Origin: Streptomyces sp. NBC_01481
GTDB lineage: Bacteria; Actinomycetota; Actinomycetes; Streptomycetales; Streptomycetaceae
Assembly (NCBI RefSeq): GCF_026339995.1
Contig: NZ_JAPEPT010000001.1
Location: 1,979,001-2,043,000 of the forward strand
Direction of reading: 5' to 3'
Length of the DNA stretch: 64,000 nucleotides
Of the stretch, positions 26,269 to 34,893 are shown in pieces; the stretch's first letter is position 1; each line of letters starts with the position of its first letter. The notes under the pieces were generated by a model that searched no databases, had not been told where the DNA came from, and saw only the letters and a program-made list of their open reading frames with translations. The position numbers were made by a program, and so were the translations under genes.

Positions 26269-27483
26269 CTACACGTACCGCTTCAACTCCCGCCGCGCCA
26301 GCGACCGCTGGTGCACCTCGTCCGGCCCGTCCGCCAGCTTCAGCGTCCTTGCCGCCGCCCACAGCTCCGCCAGTGGGAAGTCCTGGCTCACCCCGCCCGC
26401 GCCGTGCACCTGAACCGCCTTGTCGAGGATGTCCACGACCGCCCGCGGCGTCGCGATCTTGATCGCCTGGATCTCGGTGTGCGCCCCCCGGTTGCCCACC
26501 GTGTCCATCAGCCAGGCCGTCTTCAGCACGAGCAGCCGCAGCTGCTCGACCGAGACCCTGGCGTCGGCGATCCAGTTCTGCACGACGCCCTGCTGGGCGA
26601 TCGCCTTGCCGAAGGCCTGACGGGACACGGCCCGCCTGCACATGAGCTCGATCGCCCGCTCGGCCATGCCGATCAGCCGCATGCAGTGGTGGATACGGCC
26701 CGGGCCGAGCCGTGCCTGGGCGATGGCGAAGCCACCGCCCTCCTCGCCGATCAGGTTCGACGCGGGTACCCGTACATCGGTGAAGACCACCTCGGCGTGA
26801 CCGCCGTGGGAGTGGTCCTCGTAGCCGTACACCTGCATGGCGCGCCGGACCTCCAGGCCCGGGGCGTCGCGCGGCACCAGGATCATCGACTGCTGGCGGC
26901 GGATGTCCTCGCCGTCCGGGTCGGTCTTGCCCATCACGATGAAGATCTTGCAGTCGGGGTTCATCGCGCCGGAGATGTACCACTTACGGCCGTTGATGAC
27001 GTAGTCGTCGCCGTCGCGGTCGATCCGCGTCTGGATGTTCGTCGCGTCCGAGGAGGCGACCTCGGGCTCGGTCATAGCGAAGGCGGACCGGATCTCCCCG
27101 GCGAGCAGCGGCTCCAGCCACTGCTTCTTCTGCTCGTCGGTGGCGAACTGCGCGAGCACCTCCATGTTCCCGGTGTCGGGAGCGGCGCAGTTCAGCGCCG
27201 TCGGCGCCAGGTGCGGGCTGCGGCCGGTGATCTCGGCGAGCGGCGCGTACTGCAGATTGGTCAGGCCCGCCCCGTGCTCCGCGTCGGGGAGGAAGAGATT
27301 CCACAGGCCCTGCTTGCGTGCCTCGGCCTTGAGCTCCTCCACGATCGCCGGGGTGTCCCACGGCGAAGCCAGCTGGGCGCGCTGCTCGTGCTCGATGGCC
27401 TCTGCCGGGTAGACGTGCTCGTCCATGAAGGCGAGCAGCTTGGCCCGCAGCTCCTCGGTTCGCGCGTCGAATGCGAAGTCCAT
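26269..27483 (-). CDS. Acyl-CoA dehydrogenase
   Basis: The 404-residue flavoenzyme introduces the 2,3-double bond in acyl-CoAs. FAMTEPEVASSDATNIQTRI, the FAD-binding YVINGRKWYISGAMNPDCK, and the C-terminal AVQVHGAGGVSQDFPLAELW (FAD contact and region after the base) are typical of the larger ACAD class related to ACAD10/11. It lies 6 bp behind the APH-like gene in one operon, an arrangement equivalent to the fused kinase-ACAD of animals. The shared TetR operator upstream ties it to the SDR-ligase operon. Confidence 0.94.
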   Translation of the reverse strand: MDFAFDARTEELRAKLLAFMDEHVYPAEAIEHEQRAQLASPWDTPAIVEELKAEARKQGLWNLFLPDAEHGAGLTNLQYAPLAEITGRSPHLAPTALNCAAPDTGNMEVLAQFATDEQKKQWLEPLLAGEIRSAFAMTEPEVASSDATNIQTRIDRDGDDYVINGRKWYISGAMNPDCKIFIVMGKTDPDGEDIRRQQSMILVPRDAPGLEVRRAMQVYGYEDHSHGGHAEVVFTDVRVPASNLIGEEGGGFAIAQARLGPGRIHHCMRLIGMAERAIELMCRRAVSRQAFGKAIAQQGVVQNWIADARVSVEQLRLLVLKTAWLMDTVGNRGAHTEIQAIKIATPRAVVDILDKAVQVHGAGGVSQDFPLAELWAAARTLKLADGPDEVHQRSLARRELKRYV

Positions 27484-27489
27484 GTGTAC

Positions 27490-28512
27490 TCAGCCTTCCT
27501 GGAGGGTGGTGAGGCCGTGCTCGATGAAGAGGGGCACCAGCTCGCCGATCCGGTCGAAGCCCGGGCCGACGGTCTGGCCGAGGGTGTAGCGGTAGTGGAT
27601 GCCATCGAGGATCACGGCGAGCTTGAACCAGGCGAAGGCCGTGTACCAGGAGATGGCGGAGGTGTCGCGCCCGGAGCGGGCGGCGTACCGCTCGATCAGC
27701 TCGGCCGCCTCCGGATGGCCCGCCGCGCCCGCGGTGGTGCTGACGGGGGATTCGGGCAGCTCCAGCTTGACGCTGTACATCACCAGCAGCCCGAGGTCGG
27801 TCAGCGGATCGCCCAGCGTCGACATCTCCCAGTCGAGGATCGCCTTGATCCGGTCGTCCGGGCCGACCAGGACGTTGTCCAGCCGGTAGTCGCCGTGGAT
27901 GACGGCGGGCGCGGGGGAGTCGGGCAGCGCGCGGCCGAGGGCGGCGTGCAGCTCGTCGATGCCGGCCAGTTCGCGGTTGCGAGAGGCGTCGAGCTGCTTG
28001 CCCCAACGGCGCAGCTGCCGGTCGAGGAAGCCCTCGGGCCGGCCGAAGTCCGACAGACCCACCGACTCGGGGTCCACGGCGTGCAGTTCGACGAGCGTGT
28101 CGACCAGGCCGAGGACGGCGTTCCTGGTGCGCTCGGGCCCGAGCGGGGCCAGTTCCTCGGCCGTGCGGTACGGAGTGCCGTCCACGAACTCCATGACGTA
28201 GAACGGCGATCCGATCACCGACTCGTCCTCGCACAGCAGCACAGGTTCGGGCACCGGTACCGCGGTCCGGTGGAGCGCGCTGATCACCCGGTGTTCGCGC
28301 TTCATGTCGTGCGCGGTGGCCAGTACGTGCCCGAGCGGGGGCCGCCGCACGACCCAGCGGCCGGTGCCGTCGGTGACGGAGTACGTGAGGTTGGAGCGGC
28401 CGCCCTGGATCAGCCGGACACCGAGCGGTCCGCTCACCAGACCCGGACGCTCGCGGTCGAGATAGCCGCGCAACTGCTCGGGATCGAGGCCTGGCGGGGG
28501 GACTGAGCTCAT
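27490..28512 (-). CDS. Aminoglycoside-phosphotransferase-like kinase associated with acyl-CoA dehydrogenase
   Basis: The 340-residue APH-fold protein has LIQGGRSNLTYSV (nucleotide-binding start), WVVRRPPLGHVLATAHDMKR, the catalytic AVIHGDYRLDNVLVGPDDRI and the DWEMSTLGDPLTDLG metal motif. In ACAD10/11 of animals this domain is fused to an acyl-CoA dehydrogenase and phosphorylates 4-hydroxyacyl-CoAs so that they can enter beta-oxidation. Its position directly before an ACAD gene suggests the same use. ATG 28512 has GGAGGTG 6 nt upstream. Confidence 0.9.
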   Translation of the reverse strand: MSSVPPPGLDPEQLRGYLDRERPGLVSGPLGVRLIQGGRSNLTYSVTDGTGRWVVRRPPLGHVLATAHDMKREHRVISALHRTAVPVPEPVLLCEDESVIGSPFYVMEFVDGTPYRTAEELAPLGPERTRNAVLGLVDTLVELHAVDPESVGLSDFGRPEGFLDRQLRRWGKQLDASRNRELAGIDELHAALGRALPDSPAPAVIHGDYRLDNVLVGPDDRIKAILDWEMSTLGDPLTDLGLLVMYSVKLELPESPVSTTAGAAGHPEAAELIERYAARSGRDTSAISWYTAFAWFKLAVILDGIHYRYTLGQTVGPGFDRIGELVPLFIEHGLTTLQEG

Positions 28513-28557
28513 CGGTGGCACCTCCGAGGGGGCGGTAGGGCAGGTCCCGCTCATGAT

Positions 28558-28577
28558 GACCGACCAGTCGGTATGTC
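28558..28577. promoter_or_regulatory. TetR operator before the APH-ACAD operon
   Basis: The minus strand reads GACATACCGACTGGTCGGTC, 18/20 identical to 23014-23033. Here the core ACCGAC-TG-GTCGGT is a perfect dyad. It lies 46 bp before the kinase start. Confidence 0.65.
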
Positions 28578-28599
28578 GTCCAGTGCGCGCGCTGAACCG

Positions 28600-28625
28600 G
28601 GGTCTGGATCACAGGCTCCAGACCC
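28600..28625 (-). terminator. Hairpin after the MBL-fold gene
   Basis: GGGTCTGGA (28600-28608) pairs perfectly with TCCAGACCC (28617-28625). It lies 53 bp past the stop at 28678 on the minus strand. Confidence 0.6.
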
Positions 28626-28677
28626 ACATCCCTGCAGGGTGGTCATAGAGGAGAACGGCGGTAGAGCCTTCGCCGGG

Positions 28678-29592
28678 TCAGGCGTGGCAGGCCACCGGAA
28701 CGCCGCCGTTCATCGCCGCCATGTCACCGAAGACGGCGACCGGATCCAGCGGGGAGTCCTCCGGCAGGCCGTCCAGCTCCGCGTACGCCCGGTGCACATT
28801 TGCCACCAGCCGTTCGGCTTCCCTCAGCTCGGCGAAGACCCCGAGATCGGCCTGGCGAGCGGTCTCCAGCGGAGTGAGCCCCTTGGCGCGCCCCTGCTCG
28901 GCCAGCTCGGAGACGTAGCGCAGATAGCGCTCTGTCGCTTCGTACGCCGACGGGTCGGTGATCGGGCCGTGACCCGGCACCACGGTCGTCGCGTCCAGCG
29001 ATCGCAGCACGTCCAGCGCCCGCAGTGACCCGCTCAGCGAGCCCATCGGGATGAAGGGTGTGCCGCCCTCGAAGATCAGGTCCCCGGTGAAGACCACCCG
29101 CTGCCGCGGCAGATGCACGATCGTGTCCCCGGGGGTGTGCGCGACGCCGCCGGGGTGGATGAGCCGAACCTCGATGTCCCCGACATGGACCGTGAGCCGG
29201 TCGTTGTACGTCACGGTCGGGGCGATGATCGAGATGTCGCCGAAGTCGGTGCCCGGCCACAGGAGATGGAGCTGATGCCCGGCCGCCAGCTGCTCGCTGC
29301 GGCAGGAGTCGTGGCCGATCACCACGGCCTCGGGCAGGAAGACCCCGTTGCCGTAGGTGTGGTCGCCGTGGTGGTGCGTGTTGACGAGGGTCCGCGGAAG
29401 CGGGACCCCGGTCGCGACGAGCGCCTCACGCAGCGCCCGTGCGCGCCGCTCGGTGGCGGCGGTGTCGATGAGGAGAGTTGACTCCCCGTCGCTGATGAAC
29501 CCCGCGTTGTTCAGGCACCAGCCGCCGTCCGGCTGGACGTAGGCGTGCACCTCTGGTGCGAGCTGGACGGTGTACGGATCGCTGACGGACAA
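28678..29592 (-). CDS. MBL-fold metallo-hydrolase
   Basis: The 304-residue protein has the dinuclear zinc motif NTHHHGDHTYGNG (His73, His75, Asp77, His78), the later HPGGVAHTPGDTIVHLP (His), FTGDLIFEGGTPF (Asp) and VVPGHGPI (His), so the metal set is complete. It resembles glyoxalase-II-like or SoxH-like hydrolases of unknown substrate. The start is TTG 29592 with GGGGGAG 5 nt before it; no ATG gives a better fit. It lies downstream of the histidine-rich gene on the same strand, separated by a hairpin. Confidence 0.9.
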   Translation of the reverse strand: MSVSDPYTVQLAPEVHAYVQPDGGWCLNNAGFISDGESTLLIDTAATERRARALREALVATGVPLPRTLVNTHHHGDHTYGNGVFLPEAVVIGHDSCRSEQLAAGHQLHLLWPGTDFGDISIIAPTVTYNDRLTVHVGDIEVRLIHPGGVAHTPGDTIVHLPRQRVVFTGDLIFEGGTPFIPMGSLSGSLRALDVLRSLDATTVVPGHGPITDPSAYEATERYLRYVSELAEQGRAKGLTPLETARQADLGVFAELREAERLVANVHRAYAELDGLPEDSPLDPVAVFGDMAAMNGGVPVACHA

Positions 29593-29644
29593 CTGAACTC
29601 CCCCGAGTCGAGGCCGGACCGGTCAGCAGGAGCCTGCCAGCCGG

Positions 29645-29667
29645 CCCCGGCGCGGGGGAAGCCGGGG
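29645..29667 (-). terminator. Hairpin after the histidine-rich gene
   Basis: CCCCGGC (29645-29651) pairs with GCCGGGG (29661-29667), 8 bp past the stop codon of the small histidine-rich gene. Confidence 0.5.
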
Positions 29668-29674
29668 GGTGCGT

Positions 29675-29971
29675 TCAGTGGTCGTCCCAGTGCCCTTCGT
29701 GCTCGGCGTGCCGGTGGCCGTCGTGGACGTAATCGACATGGTCACCGTGCTCCACGGCCGGGTGTCCGCAGCCGGGGCCGTGCTCGTGCGCGTGGCCGCT
29801 GTGCGAGACATGCTCGCCGGGCTCGCACTCGTCCCAGTGGCCGGAGTGGGAGCGGTGGAGGTGGCCGTCGTGGGCGTAGTCGACATGGTCGCCGTGCAGG
29901 ACCTCGGCGTGTCCGCAGGCCGGACCGTGGACGTGCTCGTGCGCGGGGTGCTCATGGTGGAGGACGGTCAT
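29675..29971 (-). CDS. Histidine-rich metal-binding-type protein with internal duplication
   Basis: Of 98 residues, 28 are His, with many Asp/Glu and three Cys. The protein is two copies of one unit: HVHGPACGHAEVLHGDHVDY then AHDGHLHRSHSGHWD, and HEHGPGCGHPAVEHGDHVDY then VHDGHRHAEHEGHWD. The length and spacing of the metal-type residues are conserved between copies. No signal peptide. A role in buffering or delivering Zn, Ni or Cu is likely but unproven. ATG 29971 has AGGTGAG upstream. It is divergent from the quinone-oxidoreductase-like gene. Confidence 0.8.
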   Translation of the reverse strand: MTVLHHEHPAHEHVHGPACGHAEVLHGDHVDYAHDGHLHRSHSGHWDECEPGEHVSHSGHAHEHGPGCGHPAVEHGDHVDYVHDGHRHAEHEGHWDDH

Positions 29972-30140
29972 AGAGCTCACCTTTGATCTCATATGCGGCG
30001 TTCTGTCATGATTCAGGCTAGCCCTCAAGACCCGGCTCGGCCGGGTCCCGGCGACGTGCCGCACCCGGGAAGACCGGGGCCGGCACCCCTGTGCCCCAGC
30101 CCGGCTTGCGCGGGTGCCGCCCCCGGCCGAGGGTCGGATC

Positions 30141-31076
30141 ATGAAGGCGATCAGCTACAGCCGGTACGGCGGGCCCGAGGTCCTTGAGTACGGGGAGCTT
30201 CCCGAGCCCAAGGTCGGACCGGACTCCGTCCTGGTCAAGGTGCGTGCGGCGGCCGTCAACCCGGTCGACTGGAAGGCTCGCGAGGGCTACATCGACGCCC
30301 TCTTCGAACCGGTGTTCCCGGTGATCCCCGGCTGGGACGTCTCGGGCGTGGTGGTCCAACCGGGCATCGCCGTCACGGAGTTCGCGGTCGGCGACGAGGT
30401 GATGGGATACGTACGCGAGGACTTCGTCAGCCGCGGCACCTTCGCCGAATACGTTGCGGCCCCCGTCCGCACGCTCGCCCGCAAACCCCTGAACCTGAGC
30501 TTCGAGCAGGCCGCGGGCCTGCCGCTGGCCGGCCTCACCGCCTACCAGGTGCTGCGCGGTGCTCTCAAGGTGAACAGCGGGGACACGGTCCTGGTGCACG
30601 CCGCCGCGGGCGGCGTCGGGTCACTCGCCGTGCAGCTCGCCAAGCACGCGGGGGCACGCGTGATCGGCACGGCCAGCGAACGCAACCACGACCATGTGCG
30701 CGAGCTCGGCGCGGAGGCGGTGACGTACGGGGACGGGCTCGCCGACCGGGTCCGCGCGCTGGCTCCCGACGGTGTCGACGCGGCCTTCGACACGATCGGC
30801 GGGGACGCGCTCAAGTCCGCCGCCGAGGTACTCGCGCCCGAGGGCCGGCTCGCCTCGATCGCGGACCGCGAAGTCCTGAGCCTAGGCGGCAGCTACTGCT
30901 GGGTGCGGCCCGACGCTGCGGAGCTGGCGGCGCTCGGCGAACTCGCCGAACAGGGCGTGATCTCCGTCCATGTGGACCAGACCTTCCCCCTGGAACAGAC
31001 GGCCGAGGCGCAGGCCGTGAACGCCGAGGGCCGCACCCGCGGAAAGATCGTCGTCACCGTCGACTGGGAGACCTAG
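30141..31076 (+). CDS. NADP-dependent quinone-oxidoreductase-like MDR enzyme
   Basis: The 311-residue zinc-free medium-chain reductase has AAAVNPVDWKAREG, the cofactor motif VHAAAGGVGSLAVQLAKHAG and FDTIGGDAL, typical of NADP-dependent oxidoreductases acting on quinones or enals. There are no zinc-ligand Cys clusters. The stop TAG (31074-31076) overlaps the left boundary of the IS nest: TA is the IS target and G the first IS base. Deleting the nest would join ACCTA to GGGCCTG and keep TAG, so the insertion did not alter the protein. Confidence 0.9.
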   Translation: MKAISYSRYGGPEVLEYGELPEPKVGPDSVLVKVRAAAVNPVDWKAREGYIDALFEPVFPVIPGWDVSGVVVQPGIAVTEFAVGDEVMGYVREDFVSRGTFAEYVAAPVRTLARKPLNLSFEQAAGLPLAGLTAYQVLRGALKVNSGDTVLVHAAAGGVGSLAVQLAKHAGARVIGTASERNHDHVRELGAEAVTYGDGLADRVRALAPDGVDAAFDTIGGDALKSAAEVLAPEGRLASIADREVLSLGGSYCWVRPDAAELAALGELAEQGVISVHVDQTFPLEQTAEAQAVNAEGRTRGKIVVTVDWET

Positions 31077-32291
31077 TGCTGGATTCCTCAAAGGAAGTAC
31101 ACATAGCGGCGGCGTAAACGCCTGGTGGGCGGTGCGGGTCTGCCCCAGATCCAGGGTCGGGCGCGGGCGTTGAGCTGGGCCGTGGCCACTTCGGTGGCGT
31201 GGGTGATGTGGTCGCGGTCGCCGAAGGAGCGTCCGGCCAGGGCGGTCTTGCGGAAGATGCGCCACCAGCCCTCTTGAAGGTTGAGCCAGCAGGCGCCGAC
31301 TGGGATGAACACATGCCTGATGCGGGGATGTTCCTCGAGCCAGGTTCGGGTGGACACGCTGTTGTGGGAGGACAGATTGTCGGTGATCACGTAGATGTCC
31401 CCGACGGGGTTGGCGTCCTCGACCAACTGAAGGAACTGCTGGTAGAAGGCACTGTTACGGGAGGTGGCCGTCATCGTGACCTCGTGGCCGTCCCGGACGC
31501 GTAAGGCGCCGTAGACCCAGGTTTTCTCCGGTCCGCGGGAGTAGTCGAGCTCGTTTTTGATGCGGTGTCCGTCCGGCGACCAGCCCGGTGCCGGCGGGAA
31601 GGTGCGTGGGATCACCGGGCCGAGTTCGTCGGCGCAGACCACCGTCGCGCCGTCGGGAGGGCTGGTGTAGAGCTCGACGATCCGCGTCCTTTTCCCTCGA
31701 AGTCCACATCTCTCGAGCGGGTCCACGAGCGCGTGCGCCGCCAGCGCACCCCCTCGGCCAGCAGGATCCGACGTACCTGGGAGCGGCTGACCTCGATGCC
31801 CAGGTCCCGGGCCGTGGCGGCCAGCGCGTCCAAAGTCCACTCCGAGGGCCCCAACTCGTCCGCGGCCCACATCTCGTTCGACGGCTGCACCTCCAGCCGA
31901 CCCGGCGGCGTCAGCCTGACCAGGCCGATGATCCTCGAGCGCTCGGCCTCGGTGATCCTTCGCTTGCGTCCCTGCCCGCCCAGATCCTCCAGTCCCTCCA
32001 GCCCGCAGCGGTTGAAGCGGTGCAGCCAGCGGCGCACCGTCTTCTGACCGCACCGCAGCTCGTCGGCTATCTGCGGGACCAGCCAGCCGCCCCAGCTCAG
32101 CTCCACCATCCGGCAGCGCTCCACCACAACCTTCGGCGCCTTTCTGGCCGACGCCAGGCGGTGGACCACCGCTTTCTCACCCTCGTCACGGCCCGGCCGT
32201 GCCCTCAGCACCACTACCCAGCACCCGCCCCCGAGCACCTGCAACTGCCCCGCTACCAGCAGCTATACCCACCGAAAGAGGAATCCAGCAC
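31076..32291 (-). mobile_element. IS630-type insertion sequence, copy A (1216 bp)
   Basis: The element has 14-bp terminal inverted repeats GTGCTGGATTCCTC and is flanked by TA (31074-31075 and 32292-32293), as expected for IS630/Tc1-type insertion. It appears identical in length and sequence to copy B at 33678-34893 but in opposite orientation. Confidence 0.9.
31088..32244 (-). CDS. IS630-type transposase, two overlapping frames joined by -1 frameshift (copy A)
   Basis: The first frame (32244 down to 31612) gives the helix-turn-helix half (ELSWGGWLVPQIADELRCGQ, then KTVRRWLHRFNRCGLEGLED). The catalytic half lies in the -1 frame and reads through to 31088: VVCADELGPVIP (Asp), YVITDNLSSHNS (Asp), and PVGACWLNLQEGWWRIFRK (Glu). 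The frames overlap at a G GGA AAA heptamer (31690-31696), the standard -1 slippery form, so a fused transposase can be made. TTA codons occur in the catalytic half. Identity to copy B shows recent duplication. Confidence 0.85.
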
Positions 32292-32294
32292 TAG

Positions 32295-33674
32295 TAGGGC
32301 TTTGTTAGGTGGTGTCGTAGGGCTGCCATGGGCTGGGTTGTCGGCAGGTGGGGCAGATGCCGGTCCAGGTGGCGAGGAGGTGTTGGAGCAGGTTCAGGGC
32401 CTGGTAGATGGTCAGGCCCTGGCAAGGGCTTTTGGGCAGGTCCGCTGTTCGGTCAGGAACAGGTGGGCAGCGGTGACGAGAGTGACGTGCCGGTGCCAGC
32501 CGGTGAACGAGCGGGCCTCGAAGTGGTCGAGTCCAAGGGTGGTCTTCAGCTCCCGGTAGTCGTGCTCGATGCGCCACCGCAGCTTCGCGAGCCGGACCAG
32601 ATCACGGGCGGGGATGTCGGCGGGCAGGTTGGAGATCCAGTACTTGACCGGCTGGTCCTCGCCTTCGGGCCATTGGGCGATCAGCCAGGTGAGGCCGATG
32701 ACGCCGTCGGGGGCTGGTTTCGGGCGGCGCCCGGCGAGCCGGACCCTGAGGAACACGAAACGGGAGGCCATTGCTGCCTTCGAGCCTTTGCGCCAGATCA
32801 CGGTCATGGCCCGGTCGGGCCCTGCGGTCAGGACGTGTTCACGCAAGCTGAGGGGCCGGGTGCGGTAGCGGGGCAGGGGTCTGGGGCCGAGCCCGCTGTA
32901 GGGCGGCTGATGGGGTTCGGCCGTCTCGGGGTGTGCGGTCAGCTCGCCCTTGACCTGCAGTGCATAGGCCAGCCCCCGGTCTTCCAGCGCGGTGCGGAAG
33001 CCGGCGTTCGCTCCGTAGCCGGCGTCCGCGACCAGCACCGCGGGACGTAAGCCGATGGCGGCGAGCTCGTCGAGCATCTCCAGCGCGAGCTGCCACTTCG
33101 GCCGGTGATGTTCCTCCTCGGGGATCCGGCAGCGCGCCCGCAGTCCCGCCGCCTCGGGCCCCTCCCAGCTGCGGGGCAGGAACAACCGCCAGGACAGGGG
33201 GCACGACGCGGTGTCGGAGGCGGCATGGACGCTGACGCCGATCTGGCAGTTGCCGACCTTGCCCAGGGTGCCGGAGTACTGCCGGGCCACACCGGGCGAG
33301 GACACACCGTCCTTGGGAAAGCCGGTGTCGTCCACCACCCACACCTGCGGACGCACCATCCCAACCGCCCGCCGGGCCAGGCACGCGCGGACGGTATCCA
33401 CCGGCCAGGTCGAGGACGTCATGAACTGCTGCAGCTGCTGGTGATCAACACCCAGACGCCCGGCCATCGGCTGCATCGACTTCCGCCGCCCGTCCAGCAG
33501 CAGACCCCGCAAATACAGCCCGCCCTTCACCCGCTGGTCCACCCTCGCCAGCGGCGCGAACACCTCCCCGGCGAACTCCTCCAACCGATCACGACACGAC
33601 GCGAGTTCATCCGCCCTCATACACACAGCGAACCACCGCATCCGCAACCTGCCCAGACACCTAACAAAGCCCTA
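32295..33674 (-). mobile_element. IS701-type insertion sequence between the IS630 twins (1380 bp)
   Basis: The 17-bp terminal inverted repeats TAGGGCTTTGTTAGGTG (32295-32311; complement at 33658-33674) are flanked by CTAG on both sides (32291-32294 and 33675-33678), consistent with a 4-bp target duplication. The CTAG is itself the junction formed by IS630-type ends around TA. Confidence 0.85.
32412..33647 (-). CDS. IS701 family transposase
   Basis: The 411-residue DDE transposase has GLLLDGRRKSMQPMAGRLGV, VWVVDDTGFPKDGVSSPGVA (first Asp), AVLVADAGYGANAGFRTALE (second Asp) and LRWRIEHDYRELKTTLGLDH (Glu in the Y-x2-R-x3-E-like signature). Length and motifs look intact, so the element may be active. 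The start could be 33647 or the in-frame ATG at 33617 (MRADELASCRDRLEEFAGEV). Confidence 0.92.
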   Translation of the reverse strand: MRMRWFAVCMRADELASCRDRLEEFAGEVFAPLARVDQRVKGGLYLRGLLLDGRRKSMQPMAGRLGVDHQQLQQFMTSSTWPVDTVRACLARRAVGMVRPQVWVVDDTGFPKDGVSSPGVARQYSGTLGKVGNCQIGVSVHAASDTASCPLSWRLFLPRSWEGPEAAGLRARCRIPEEEHHRPKWQLALEMLDELAAIGLRPAVLVADAGYGANAGFRTALEDRGLAYALQVKGELTAHPETAEPHQPPYSGLGPRPLPRYRTRPLSLREHVLTAGPDRAMTVIWRKGSKAAMASRFVFLRVRLAGRRPKPAPDGVIGLTWLIAQWPEGEDQPVKYWISNLPADIPARDLVRLAKLRWRIEHDYRELKTTLGLDHFEARSFTGWHRHVTLVTAAHLFLTEQRTCPKALARA

Positions 33675-33677
33675 CTA

Positions 33678-34893
33678 GTGCTGGATTCCTCTTTCGGTGG
33701 GTATAGCTGCTGGTAGCGGGGCAGTTGCAGGTGCTCGGGGGCGGGTGCTGGGTAGTGGTGCTGAGGGCACGGCCGGGCCGTGACGAGGGTGAGAAAGCGG
33801 TGGTCCACCGCCTGGCGTCGGCCAGAAAGGCGCCGAAGGTTGTGGTGGAGCGCTGCCGGATGGTGGAGCTGAGCTGGGGCGGCTGGCTGGTCCCGCAGAT
33901 AGCCGACGAGCTGCGGTGCGGTCAGAAGACGGTGCGCCGCTGGCTGCACCGCTTCAACCGCTGCGGGCTGGAGGGACTGGAGGATCTGGGCGGGCAGGGA
34001 CGCAAGCGAAGGATCACCGAGGCCGAGCGCTCGAGGATCATCGGCCTGGTCAGGCTGACGCCGCCGGGTCGGCTGGAGGTGCAGCCGTCGAACGAGATGT
34101 GGGCCGCGGACGAGTTGGGGCCCTCGGAGTGGACTTTGGACGCGCTGGCCGCCACGGCCCGGGACCTGGGCATCGAGGTCAGCCGCTCCCAGGTACGTCG
34201 GATCCTGCTGGCCGAGGGGGTGCGCTGGCGGCGCACGCGCTCGTGGACCCGCTCGAGAGATGTGGACTTCGAGGGAAAAGGACGCGGATCGTCGAGCTCT
34301 ACACCAGCCCTCCCGACGGCGCGACGGTGGTCTGCGCCGACGAACTCGGCCCGGTGATCCCACGCACCTTCCCGCCGGCACCGGGCTGGTCGCCGGACGG
34401 ACACCGCATCAAAAACGAGCTCGACTACTCCCGCGGACCGGAGAAAACCTGGGTCTACGGCGCCTTACGCGTCCGGGACGGCCACGAGGTCACGATGACG
34501 GCCACCTCCCGTAACAGTGCCTTCTACCAGCAGTTCCTTCAGTTGGTCGAGGACGCCAACCCCGTCGGGGACATCTACGTGATCACCGACAATCTGTCCT
34601 CCCACAACAGCGTGTCCACCCGAACCTGGCTCGAGGAACATCCCCGCATCAGGCATGTGTTCATCCCAGTCGGCGCCTGCTGGCTCAACCTTCAAGAGGG
34701 CTGGTGGCGCATCTTCCGCAAGACCGCCCTGGCCGGACGCTCCTTCGGCGACCGCGACCACATCACCCACGCCACCGAAGTGGCCACGGCCCAGCTCAAC
34801 GCCCGCGCCCGACCCTGGATCTGGGGCAGACCCGCACCGCCCACCAGGCGTTTACGCCGCCGCTATGTGTACTTCCTTTGAGGAATCCAGCAC
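33678..34893 (+). mobile_element. IS630-type insertion sequence, copy B (1216 bp)
   Basis: Same ends (GTGCTGGATTCCTC) and length as copy A, opposite orientation, flanked by TA at 33676-33677 and 34894-34895. The TA at 34894-34895 is shared with the next IS element. Confidence 0.9.
33725..34881 (+). CDS. IS630-type transposase, two overlapping frames joined by -1 frameshift (copy B)
   Basis: Identical in sequence to copy A. The first frame runs from 33725 to 34357, and the catalytic frame continues to 34881. The heptamer G GGA AAA lies at 34273-34279: slipping back one base changes the reading from GAG GGA AAA GGA to GGG AAA AGG ACG and continues into RTRIVELYTSPPDG and the DDE core. The start codon is probably TTG 33725 or a GTG shortly after. 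Confidence 0.85.

Noticed and set aside
31088..32244. IS630 transposase as a frameshifted pseudogene
   Set aside because: The frames meet at a canonical -1 slippery heptamer in the right phase, which favours programmed frameshifting.
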